NCBI GenBank assembly: GCA_900753305.1
Contig: CAADYR010000063.1
Location: 1 to 64,000, forward strand
From: Lachnospiraceae bacterium
GTDB taxonomy: Bacteria; Bacillota; Clostridia; Lachnospirales; Lachnospiraceae
Direction of reading: 5' to 3'
DNA: 64,000 nucleotides
In this document: one piece after another, positions 53,451-61,318 of the stretch
How the letters are laid out: each line of letters begins with the position of its first letter
How positions within the stretch are numbered: position 1 is the stretch's first letter
The notes under the pieces: model-generated
The model's database searches: none
What the model was told of the DNA's origin: nothing
What the model saw: only the letters and a program-made list of their open reading frames with translations
Translations under genes and position numbers: made by a program

Positions 53451-54355
53451 TGAAAAATACAAAAGTTACTATTGCAGGTGTAGAATTTAAGAATCCCGTA
53501 ATGACTGCGTCCGGAACTTTTGGCTCCGGTATGGAATATTCAGAATTTGTAGACTTGAATTGTCTGGGAGCAGTTGTGACCAAGGGGGTTGCCAATGTTC
53601 CCTGGGAAGGCAACCCTACTCCGAGAGTCATGGAGACATATGGAGGTATGCTCAATGCGATTGGCTTGCAGAATCCCGGAATTGATGTCTTTATTAAAAG
53701 AGATATTCCATTTTTAAAACAGTATGATACCAGGATCATAGTTAATGTATGTGGAAGAACGGTAGAAGATTATATTGAGGTTGTGGAAAAGCTGGGAGAT
53801 CAGCCAGTCGATATGCTGGAAATCAATGTTTCCTGTCCTAACGTAAGTCATGGAGGTATTGCTTTTGGACAAAATCCGGATTGTCTCTATGATATTGCGA
53901 AACAGATCAAAGCAAAGGCAAAACAGCCTATTATTATGAAGCTTTCTCCTAATGTAACAGATATCACCGAAATGGCAAAGGCAGCAGAGGCAGCAGGAAG
54001 TGATGCTCTTTCCTTAATTAATACGATTACAGGTATGAAGATCGACATTCACAAGAGGACATTTGCACTTGCAAACAAAACAGGCGGTCTTTCAGGTCCT
54101 GCGATCAAGCCGGTAGCAGTACGTATGGTATATCAGGTCGCACAGGCTGTGAAACTTCCTATTATTGGTATGGGTGGTATTGCGAATGCAGAGGATGCCA
54201 TTGAATTCATGCTTGCGGGAGCAACAGGGGTGGCAGTTGGCGCCATGAATTTCGTAAATCCCTATACAACGCAGGAGGTTGTAAAGGGCATTGAAGACTA
54301 TATGGAACGTTACAAAGTAGAAAATCTGAGTGAATTAATTGGTGCAGTTAAGTAA
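53450..54355 (+). CDS. pyrD: Dihydroorotate dehydrogenase B, catalytic subunit
   Basis: A 301-residue class 1B dihydroorotate dehydrogenase with an FMN-bound TIM barrel. The active-site base is C129 in INVSCPNVSHGG. The phosphate-binding end reads PIIGMGGIANAEDAIEFMLAGATGVAVG. It is co-translated with pyrK, its obligate partner. pyrF and pyrE, often next in Clostridia, are absent; a terminator follows 23 bp past the stop. Confidence 0.97.
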   Translation: MKNTKVTIAGVEFKNPVMTASGTFGSGMEYSEFVDLNCLGAVVTKGVANVPWEGNPTPRVMETYGGMLNAIGLQNPGIDVFIKRDIPFLKQYDTRIIVNVCGRTVEDYIEVVEKLGDQPVDMLEINVSCPNVSHGGIAFGQNPDCLYDIAKQIKAKAKQPIIMKLSPNVTDITEMAKAAEAAGSDALSLINTITGMKIDIHKRTFALANKTGGLSGPAIKPVAVRMVYQVAQAVKLPIIGMGGIANAEDAIEFMLAGATGVAVGAMNFVNPYTTQEVVKGIEDYMERYKVENLSELIGAVK

Positions 54356-54378
54356 CAATTCAGAACCTTAAGCATATT

Positions 54379-54433
54379 AAGACCTTTCGGAGAATAGAAT
54401 GTGATAAGTCAAGATTCTCCGGGAGGTCTTTTT
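54379..54433 (+). terminator. Terminator after pyrD that contains the next gene's ribosome-binding site
   Basis: AAGACCT-TT-CGGAGAAT pairs with ATTCTCCG-GG-AGGTCTT, followed by TTTT. The 3' arm contains GGGAGG, which serves the ATG at 54438. Folding of the terminator would hide that site. Confidence 0.78.
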
Positions 54434-54437
54434 GAGT

Positions 54438-56033
54438 ATGGAACTGGTGAAAAAAAATATACATACAGAACGGATCAAGGCGAAGGCTCTGCTGCAGATT
54501 CCTCTGGAGGAGGACATTAATGTGTCGGATACCAGACCGGATGTCAGCAAGCCGGTATTTACAAGGGGAAAAATCAAAATAGATGAAGTAAAATCAGGTT
54601 CAAATAAGGTATGGGTAAAAGGGCGGCTGGTCTATCAGATACTTTATCTGGCGGAGGGAAAAGAAGAGGGACTTGCAGGCATGGAGGGTGAACTGCCCTT
54701 TATGGAAGAAATCTATATGGACACCGTTGAAAGCGGTGACAGGGCAATCTGTAGTTCAAATCTGGAGGATATGCGTGTAAATCTTATAAATTCCCGTAAA
54801 TTAAGCATACAGGCGGTAATCAGTCTTATGCCCAGAGTGGAGGAAAGTACACAGGAGGAAGTATGTGTAGAGCTTGGCGGAGAGGATACTTCCGTAAAAA
54901 GCAGTCGGCATCTGGAATATCGTAAAAAACCACTGGATTATCTGGAAACTGCGGTAAGCAAAAGGGATCTGTTTCGAATTCATGAGGAGAATAAACTGCC
55001 GGCAGGACTTCCAGCAATTGGAACCGTTATATGGAGAAGTGCACGCGTGAATCACGTTAATTTCAGACCACTGGCAGAGAAAATCGCGGTTGGTGGTGAA
55101 CTCTCTCTTTTCCTTATTTATATAGAGGATGTCAGCGGCAGAACGAACTGGTATGAAACTACGATTCCTTTTAGCGGAAATATAGAGTGTCAGGACTGTG
55201 AAGAGACTATGGCTGCGGATATCTCCTATGATGTAGGACATGAGGAAATCACGATCAGGGAGGATGCAGATGGAGAATCCAGAATTATAGGAATAGAACT
55301 GGCACTGGAGATGGAACTGAAACTTCTGAAAAAAGAATCAACACCTATTGTTGCTGATGTATATGGCGTAACCTGTGAGGTAGCAACACTGACCAGTCCA
55401 AGACAGTTTCGGAGACTGCAGCAGGATGCATATCTGGAAGAGAAACTGATGGGGAATATTAAGCTGGAGGGGATGGATTCCAAAATCCTGCAGATTTGTC
55501 ACAGTGATGCACAGGCAGATATTGAAAATTGCGTATTTGGAGAGGAAGGGGTGGAAGTTAATGGATCATTGGAACTGCAGGTGCTTTATTTATGCAGTGA
55601 AGAAGGATCAGGTTTTGCGTCTGCCCAGACCAGTGTGCCTTTTACAATAACGAGAAATGTGTCAGGAATGGAACAAAGTACAAAGTACAATATTGAGAAT
55701 TATTCTTTACAGCCTCAAATAGAACAGCTTCAGGTATCGATCAAAGATGGGGACAGAATAGAATGGCAGGCAGTGCTCTCTCTGCATCTAATGCTGTATG
55801 ATGAGGCACAGGAAGAAATTCTGACAGAGTTAAAGATAGGGGAATTGGATAGTGCGAAAGTAGAGAAACTTCCGGGATTTGCTATTTATTTTGTAAAAGA
55901 GGGAGATACACTGTGGCAGATAGGCAGAAAATATTATGTCAGTGTAGATAAGATCAAAGAGGTAAATCAACTGACTAGTGAAGAAATCTCGCCGGGTGAT
56001 AAGCTGTTGATCGTAAAATCAGGTGAAGTATAA
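54438..56033 (+). CDS. SPOCS (DUF3794) and LysM domain protein
   Basis: A protein of about 531 residues. It begins MELVKKNIHTERIKAKALLQ, the family N-terminus, and contains two to three SPOCS/DUF3794 beta repeats (for example SRIIGIELALEMELKLLKKES). It ends in a LysM module (YFVKEGDTLWQIGRKYYVSVDKIKEVN, about 485-528). There is no signal peptide. Clostridial relatives are spore-coat or cortex-associated morphogenetic proteins; LysM would bind the cortex peptidoglycan. A TTG 6 bases upstream is in frame but less likely. Its ribosome-binding site is in the pyrD terminator. Confidence 0.88.
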   Translation: MELVKKNIHTERIKAKALLQIPLEEDINVSDTRPDVSKPVFTRGKIKIDEVKSGSNKVWVKGRLVYQILYLAEGKEEGLAGMEGELPFMEEIYMDTVESGDRAICSSNLEDMRVNLINSRKLSIQAVISLMPRVEESTQEEVCVELGGEDTSVKSSRHLEYRKKPLDYLETAVSKRDLFRIHEENKLPAGLPAIGTVIWRSARVNHVNFRPLAEKIAVGGELSLFLIYIEDVSGRTNWYETTIPFSGNIECQDCEETMAADISYDVGHEEITIREDADGESRIIGIELALEMELKLLKKESTPIVADVYGVTCEVATLTSPRQFRRLQQDAYLEEKLMGNIKLEGMDSKILQICHSDAQADIENCVFGEEGVEVNGSLELQVLYLCSEEGSGFASAQTSVPFTITRNVSGMEQSTKYNIENYSLQPQIEQLQVSIKDGDRIEWQAVLSLHLMLYDEAQEEILTELKIGELDSAKVEKLPGFAIYFVKEGDTLWQIGRKYYVSVDKIKEVNQLTSEEISPGDKLLIVKSGEV

Positions 56034-56035
56034 GA

Positions 56036-56062
56036 AACGGGGCTGTGAAAAGCCCCGTTCTT
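56036..56062. terminator. Rho-independent terminator after the SPOCS/LysM gene
   Basis: AACGGGGCT pairs with AGCCCCGTT around GTGAAA, then TCTT. It also lies past the convergent gene on the minus strand. Confidence 0.8.
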
Positions 56063-56082
56063 AAAGTGTATGGAACACAAAA

Positions 56083-56787
56083 TTATGCTTCTGTGTCAGT
56101 TGTTTCTTTCGTTGTTGTGTTATCTTTCTTGATCACGACTTTACCATCGTCAGTAGAAGTACTCTTATCTGTATCTTCTGTCTTTTTGGATGTCAGAGAA
56201 TCGAATTTCTTCATAACAGCATCGTAGGTTCTCTGTGAAATATCAGGAAGTTTACCTCCCCACTGTTTTTCTGCCTGTTTGTAACCTTTGATGAAGGCAT
56301 TTCTCATTTTTTCAAGTGCACTGCTGTCATCTCCTGCAAGAGCTGTTGCAAAGGAGACAATACGGTCAGAAGTCTGCTCAACACCCCAGTAACCATCATC
56401 TGCAATATCTTTCTGGGCTTTTGCCTTAGTTTCAGCATCGACAGTGTAATTACCTTTTGCAAGGAATTTCCAGATATCGGTAGCTTGGCCAAAAGTGGTA
56501 GCCTGTTTGGACATCATGTTCTTTACCAGATCGGTAAGCTGTGACTGACGCTTTTCCTGATCGGCTTTTAACTGTGAGATAATAGTCTGTCTGTCTTCAT
56601 CACTTAATTTGCGCTTGTCATAAACCGCTGCAGTATCGTCCTGTTTTACAGTGGAAGTTGTTGTCTGTGCAGTTTCTGTATCTTTTGTCTGTGTTGCATT
56701 TGTCTTTTGCGTGGTATCTGTCTTTTCGTTCCTGGTTTCGGATACATTTGCAGACATTGCGTAAGTAGTAAGTCCGTTTACATCCAT
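56083..56787 (-). CDS. Uncharacterised soluble protein with conserved C-terminal helical domain
   Basis: A 234-residue protein with no signal or membrane segment. Residues about 15-60 are Thr/Gln/Lys-rich and probably disordered. Residues 60-205 are helical, with blocks KLSDEDRQTIISQLKADQEK, GYWGVEQTSDRIVSFATALAG and GKLPDISQRTYDAVMKKFD. The tail is again Thr/Asp/Lys-rich. I do not recognise a family with confidence; the middle block resembles domains found in proteins linked to motility or sporulation, which I cannot verify. AAGGAGGG 6 bases before the ATG at 56787 fixes the start. An ATG at 56832 in the same frame lacks a site. Confidence 0.7.
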   Translation of the reverse strand: MDVNGLTTYAMSANVSETRNEKTDTTQKTNATQTKDTETAQTTTSTVKQDDTAAVYDKRKLSDEDRQTIISQLKADQEKRQSQLTDLVKNMMSKQATTFGQATDIWKFLAKGNYTVDAETKAKAQKDIADDGYWGVEQTSDRIVSFATALAGDDSSALEKMRNAFIKGYKQAEKQWGGKLPDISQRTYDAVMKKFDSLTSKKTEDTDKSTSTDDGKVVIKKDNTTTKETTDTEA

Positions 56788-56991
56788 GATAACCCTCCTT
56801 GGTGAATCTAAAGGTATAAGTTCTCTCATCACCTATATCGGCACAGCCGGACAAAAACTTAATACTTATAATAAAAAAGTTATACGGAAAAGAAAGCATT
56901 TTAGTGTAAATATTGACGAATCTACAGAAATTGTATATAATCGAATACAAAATGTATATTGTATTTCTATAAATACAATGAAAGGAAAAGC

Positions 56992-57873
56992 ATGGATAGA
57001 GTGGAATATAAGGCGAGAGCCAAGGTGAACTTAGGACTTGATGTATGTGGACGGATGCCAAATGGTTATCATGAGGTAAAGATGATCATGCAGACTATTG
57101 ATCTGTATGATGAATTGGAATTTGTAAAACGTAAAGATCCGGATATCATACTTTCAGTAGATAGTAAAGATCCTTTAGGTGATATTGGCAATAACCTGAT
57201 ATTCCGGGCAGCCAAGATGATGCGTGAATATTTTCACATAAAAGAAGGAGTGGAAATTCATTTAAAGAAGCATATCCCTGTTGCAGCAGGAATGGCAGGA
57301 GGAAGCACAGATGCCGCAGTAACGATGCTGGCAATGAATGAATTATATGATTTGGAACAGACCAGAGAACAACTTATGAATCTGGTTATTAAACTGGGGG
57401 CAGACATTCCTTTCTGTATTATGGGTGGAACAGCTCTGGCAGAAGGAATCGGTGAGAAACTGACACCACTTCCAGCACCGCCCAGAGCATCTGTTTTGAT
57501 TGCAAAACCTCCGATCATGGTATCAACAAAGGACGTATATCAGGGACTGAAGATTGATGAATTGACAAGCCATCCTGATATTGATGGAATGATAGAAGCA
57601 TTGAAACAAGGAAATCTTCAGGGTATTACGGACAGAATGGAAAATGTGTTAGAAACAGTTACAGTAAAGCAGTTTCCTGTCATTGCACAGATCAAAGACT
57701 TTATGAAAGAGCATGGAGCAGTTAATGCACTGATGAGTGGAAGCGGGCCTACTGTATTTGGCATATATAAGGAAGAAAAAGCTGCAAAAGAAGCAGCAGA
57801 AGCATTGAGAGAGACAGGATTTGCCAGGCAGATCCATGTAACAGAATTTTACAATGGGGAAAGGCAGGAATGA
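56992..57873 (+). CDS. ispE: 4-diphosphocytidyl-2-C-methyl-D-erythritol kinase
   Basis: A 293-residue GHMP kinase of the MEP isoprenoid pathway. It begins with YKARAKVNLGLDVCGRMPNGYHEV. The ATP-binding block is PVAAGMAGGSTDAAVTMLAMN, and the C-terminal block is ALMSGSGPTVFGIY. An in-frame ATG 33 bases upstream is passed over because AAAGGA gives a 6-base spacer to 56992. The GntR-type regulator starts 3 bp after it and is probably co-transcribed. Confidence 0.96.
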   Translation: MDRVEYKARAKVNLGLDVCGRMPNGYHEVKMIMQTIDLYDELEFVKRKDPDIILSVDSKDPLGDIGNNLIFRAAKMMREYFHIKEGVEIHLKKHIPVAAGMAGGSTDAAVTMLAMNELYDLEQTREQLMNLVIKLGADIPFCIMGGTALAEGIGEKLTPLPAPPRASVLIAKPPIMVSTKDVYQGLKIDELTSHPDIDGMIEALKQGNLQGITDRMENVLETVTVKQFPVIAQIKDFMKEHGAVNALMSGSGPTVFGIYKEEKAAKEAAEALRETGFARQIHVTEFYNGERQE

Positions 57874-57876
57874 TAA

Positions 57877-58557
57877 ATGAGTGATGCATTTCGAGTGAAT
57901 GAGGAAGATGAGTATTTACCATTGAGGGATGTTGTTTTCAATACACTCAGACAGGCTATTCTGACAGGCGAGATGAAGCCCGGGGAGAGACTGATGGAGA
58001 TTCATCTTGCGAATAAGCTTGGAGTCAGCAGAACCCCTATCAGGGAGGCAATACGTAAGCTGGAGCTGGAAGGGCTTGTAGTCATGATTCCAAGACGAGG
58101 AGCAGAAGTAGCGCAGATCACATGGAAAAATTTAAAGGATGTATTGGAAGTCAGAAGAGCTCTGGATGTACTGGCAGTAGAACTGGCATGTGACAGAATG
58201 AATCAGGAGGAACTGGACGAACTTAAGAATGCCTGTACGGAATTCAAGGAAGCTACTAAGACACAGGACTGGCGAAAGATAGCAGCAGCAGATGTCAGAC
58301 TGCATGATATTATTGTCAGATCTACCAGAAATGACAGACTGATCCAGCTTGTGAACAATCTGGCTGAACAGATGTATCGTTATCGTTTTGAATACATTAA
58401 GGATGCAACACAGTATGAACGCCTGGTTCAGGAACATAATGATATGTATGAGAGCATTCTGCGTAAAGATAAGGAAACGGCAGCCAGAGTTGTGACCCGT
58501 CATGTAGACAATCAGGAGGATGCGATCACCAGACAGTTGCAGCTTGGTAAAAATTAG
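57877..58557 (+). CDS. GntR-family regulator, FadR/FCD type
   Basis: A 226-residue regulator. The N-terminal winged helix (about 12-75) carries LREAILTGEMKPGERLMEIHLANKLGVSRTPIREAIRKLELEGLV. The C-terminal FCD helical domain has the metal-site histidines expected in AADVRLHDIIV and VTRHVDNQ. FCD regulators usually bind small carboxylates with a divalent metal. It is coupled to ispE by a 3-bp gap, a common clostridial pairing of unknown meaning. Confidence 0.93.
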   Translation: MSDAFRVNEEDEYLPLRDVVFNTLRQAILTGEMKPGERLMEIHLANKLGVSRTPIREAIRKLELEGLVVMIPRRGAEVAQITWKNLKDVLEVRRALDVLAVELACDRMNQEELDELKNACTEFKEATKTQDWRKIAAADVRLHDIIVRSTRNDRLIQLVNNLAEQMYRYRFEYIKDATQYERLVQEHNDMYESILRKDKETAARVVTRHVDNQEDAITRQLQLGKN

Positions 58558-58627
58558 AATTATAATGGAATAAACAGATGCAGGAGTGTCCATACTGTTA
58601 CCAGTAAGAAAAAGTGAGGTATGGACG

Positions 58628-58885
58628 ATGCATTTTAAAAAGATGATCAAACAGTGCCTGCTCATGGTAGGAATCTTTTTGTGGATTGGAGTAATGGGAC
58701 CTGAGATATATGTGGATGGTAGTATGGGCTGCCTGATGGATGAGAATGGAAAGGCACTGACAAAAGAGGAAACGGAAGAACTGCTGGAGAAATGGTTCTA
58801 TAGTACGCAGGAAGAACAGGGTGAAAAACCGGTGATCGTATATAAAAGCGTATTACTTGAACGGTTAGAGCGTAACTGGAAATAA
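58628..58885 (+). CDS. Small single-pass membrane protein, unknown function
   Basis: An 85-residue protein with a basic N-terminus and one hydrophobic segment (QCLLMVGIFLWIGVMGPEIYV). A soluble C-terminal part follows, rich in Glu (LTKEETEELLEKWFYS). GTGAGG lies 8 bases before the ATG at 58628; a GTG 42 bases upstream is less likely. It may be a signal-peptide-bearing small secreted protein. No family recognised. It precedes the DUF1934 gene by 18 bp and probably shares its transcript. Confidence 0.6.
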   Translation: MHFKKMIKQCLLMVGIFLWIGVMGPEIYVDGSMGCLMDENGKALTKEETEELLEKWFYSTQEEQGEKPVIVYKSVLLERLERNWK

Positions 58886-58903
58886 AGGGGCGTGACTACA
58901 GGT

Positions 58904-59347
58904 ATGACAAAAGAGGTATTGCTGTGTATACAGGGATTACAGTTTGAAGAAGACGCACGTAATGATGAAGAACTTGATAAGATAGAAACCATCTGTACGG
59001 GAGAATATTATAACCGAAATGGCGCACATTATATCATGTACGAAGAGATGACAGAAGGTTTTGAAGAACCTGTTAAGAATATGATAAAAGTCAGGGGAAA
59101 GGAATTCTCATTGACGAAGCGTGGCGGCTTTCAGGTGCAGATGGTCTTTACAGAAGGTAAAAAGACGATGACGGATTACAATACACCGTTTGGAAATATC
59201 CTTATCGGACTTGATACAACGAAGGTAGAGACGATAGAAGAAGAAAATATGCTGCAGATACATATTGATTATGCACTGGAGGCTAATTACCAGTATATTG
59301 CGGACTGCCATATTATTGTAAAGGTTAACAGCAAAGGCGTAAACTAA
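58904..59347 (+). CDS. DUF1934 family protein (YwiB-like)
   Basis: A 147-residue calycin-like beta-barrel protein of the DUF1934/YwiB family. The family pattern is YYNRNGAHYIMYEEM followed by MIKVRGKEFSLTKRGGFQVQMVFTEGKK and an ending IDYALEANYQYIADCHIIV. It is cytoplasmic with no known ligand. AAAGGGG is 13 bases before the ATG; a GTG at 58892 is too close to it. A terminator follows. Confidence 0.82.
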   Translation: MTKEVLLCIQGLQFEEDARNDEELDKIETICTGEYYNRNGAHYIMYEEMTEGFEEPVKNMIKVRGKEFSLTKRGGFQVQMVFTEGKKTMTDYNTPFGNILIGLDTTKVETIEEENMLQIHIDYALEANYQYIADCHIIVKVNSKGVN

Positions 59348-59386
59348 AAAGGAAAGCAATTCGGATATTCCGATGCTTTCCTTTTA
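59345..59386. terminator. Bidirectional terminator after the DUF1934 gene
   Basis: AAAAGGAAAGCA pairs with TGCTTTCCTTTT and an inner CGGA/TCCG stem, between convergent genes. Confidence 0.87.
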
Positions 59387-59406
59387 ATATGGCGCATAAT
59401 ACAAAC

Positions 59407-59883
59407 TTACTTTAAAGGCTTGGCTCCTGCCTTTTCCTGCATTTTCTCCACCCAGGCTTTGAATTTGCCCTTCTTTTTGCCTGTTGGCTGATTCAGACTT
59501 CCACGGATGCCCTTTACATCAGTGATGTAAATACCACTTACGGTTGCCTTAACTTCCTTCTTAACAGGAATTGAATCGAAGATAGAAGCGTCACAGATCA
59601 ATGACATGATCTGCGGTCCCACTTTTGCTTTTACAATGGGGAATTTTGCTCTCCTAAGATATTTCGGCGTCTGTTCCATGACAACTGCAGGTAGACCGGA
59701 ATCCTTTAGTTTCAGTTTCTTCTTGTCAATGATCAGCATCGTTACGGTCTGTTTAGCTGCTTCTATCTGAGCCTGCTGCTCTGCCTGCTTTTTCTGAGCC
59801 TTACGACCAAGGAAGTAGAGGACTGCGATGACAGCGACCAGAACGACCAGAACAATCAACACAACTTTTAAAACTGGACTCAT
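59407..59883 (-). CDS. Uncharacterised single-pass membrane protein
   Basis: A 158-residue protein with an N-terminal membrane helix (VLKVVLIVLVVLVAVIAVLYFLG). A short charged Lys/Gln coiled coil and a cytoplasmic beta-rich domain of about 100 residues follow. Blocks include TVTMLIIDKKKLKLKDSGLP and KFPIVKAKVGPQIMSLICD. The end is strongly basic (QPTGKKKGKFKAWVEKMQEK). I do not recognise it beyond its being a typical small conserved membrane protein of Clostridia. It is expressed from its own promoter at 59933-59961, with a palindrome in the leader. Confidence 0.7.
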   Translation of the reverse strand: MSPVLKVVLIVLVVLVAVIAVLYFLGRKAQKKQAEQQAQIEAAKQTVTMLIIDKKKLKLKDSGLPAVVMEQTPKYLRRAKFPIVKAKVGPQIMSLICDASIFDSIPVKKEVKATVSGIYITDVKGIRGSLNQPTGKKKGKFKAWVEKMQEKAGAKPLK

Positions 59884-59903
59884 AAATGAACCTCCTACCA
59901 GTC

Positions 59904-59961
59904 AGTGAATAAATTCACTATAATCACTAAGGATTGTACCATTAATCGTGCAAAAGTGCAA
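59904..59961 (-). promoter_or_regulatory. Promoter and leader palindrome of the membrane protein gene
   Basis: On the minus strand TTGCAC (59961-59956), a 17-bp spacer and TACAAT (59938-59933). Downstream of the expected start of transcription lies AGTGAAT-AA-ATTCACT (59904-59919), a perfect palindrome well placed as an operator. Confidence 0.65.
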
Positions 59962-60064
59962 GGTTACTTTAAGAATCCCTTTTCAACAGTGGCTTTTTGT
60001 GTTATAAATGATATGTTATATCTTTTTGAGGGTAATATTATATTGAAGGATTGGAGTTATTATA

Positions 60065-61276
60065 ATGAAAAAGAAAATGGCAATGATGTGTATGGCAGGT
60101 GTTATGGCAGTAAGTCTGTGTGCCTGTGGTAATAAGGGTAAGGAAACCACAGCAGATGCAACAGCAGCAACTGAGCAGACTGGTGAAGAACAGACAACGG
60201 AGGAAACATCGGCAGAGGAAGAGACGAAAGTAAGCGAGAGAGCTGATTATGTAGCATTGGAAGATCTCGAAGTAGATGAGTATGTGACACTTGCTGACTA
60301 TAAAGAAATGACAGTTCAGGCTGCAAAGACAGAAGTAACGGATGAAGTGATCGAGAATTACATTAATGGCAATATGTTGACAACTTACCCTGTTACAGAC
60401 AGAGCCGTAGAAGACGGAGATCTGGTTACAATAGATTTTGTGGGTAAGAAGGACGGAGAAACGTTTGAAAATGGCAGTTCAGAAGGGTATCAGTTAAAGA
60501 TTGGTTCCAATTCCTTTATTGATGGCTTTGAAGAAGGATTAATTGGAGTTATGCCTGGTGATACAGTAGATCTTGACCTTACATTCCCTGAAAATTACAA
60601 AAATGAAGAACTGGCAGGACAGGCTGTTGTGTTTACTGTAACAGTACAGAATATTCTTGAATCGACTGATTATGAGAATGTAACACCAGAGCAGATGGAA
60701 CTTATGGGATTGGAGTATACATCTAAGGATGCATTGTGGGATGCTGCCAAGAAGAGTGTTGAAGATGAAGCAGAAGAAAGTTATCAGACTAATATCAGCA
60801 ATGCAATTATGGATTATCTGGTAAGCAACAGTCAGTTCACTTCTGTTCCACAACCTCTTGTAGATGAGGAAGTTCAGAATTATAATGAATATATGGAAGC
60901 AATCTGTGTCAGCTTCTATGGTTGTGATCTGGAGACATTTGTCACAACATATTATCAGATGACAATGGATCAGTACAATGAACAACTGACAGAGATGGCA
61001 GAAGAAACAGTAAAGCAGTACCTTGTCGTGGAGGCAGTAGCCAGACAGGAAGGTATTGAAGTAACAGATGACGATATCAATAAGAAGGCTGAAGAGGAAG
61101 CAAAGGATTACGGATATGATTCCGCAGAACAGCTTCTTGATGAGGTCGGCAGAACAACATACAGAATGTATATGCTTCAGGATGATGTTATGGCAAAACT
61201 TAAGACCATGACGACTGTAGAAACTGTGGCAGAGACAGAAGAAGCGGAAGAAACAGCCTCTACTACAGCACAGTAA
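60065..61276 (+). CDS. Trigger-factor/FKBP-like extracytoplasmic lipoprotein
   Basis: A 403-residue lipoprotein with lipobox SLCAC (C21) and an acidic Thr/Glu spacer. Residues about 112-200 form an FKBP-type peptidyl-prolyl isomerase domain (DGDLVTIDFVGKKDGETFENG, then GFEEGLIGVMPGDTVDL). Residues 215-375 resemble the C-terminal chaperone arms of trigger factor. This is a trigger factor moved outside, probably folding secreted proteins like PrsA. The NlpC/P60 hydrolase downstream may be a client. The start is supported by GGAG 8 bases upstream. Confidence 0.87.
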   Translation: MKKKMAMMCMAGVMAVSLCACGNKGKETTADATAATEQTGEEQTTEETSAEEETKVSERADYVALEDLEVDEYVTLADYKEMTVQAAKTEVTDEVIENYINGNMLTTYPVTDRAVEDGDLVTIDFVGKKDGETFENGSSEGYQLKIGSNSFIDGFEEGLIGVMPGDTVDLDLTFPENYKNEELAGQAVVFTVTVQNILESTDYENVTPEQMELMGLEYTSKDALWDAAKKSVEDEAEESYQTNISNAIMDYLVSNSQFTSVPQPLVDEEVQNYNEYMEAICVSFYGCDLETFVTTYYQMTMDQYNEQLTEMAEETVKQYLVVEAVARQEGIEVTDDDINKKAEEEAKDYGYDSAEQLLDEVGRTTYRMYMLQDDVMAKLKTMTTVETVAETEEAEETASTTAQ

Positions 61277-61318
61277 AAGGTGTATATGTACTGGTATAAA
61301 AAGGGGTATCAGTAATAA

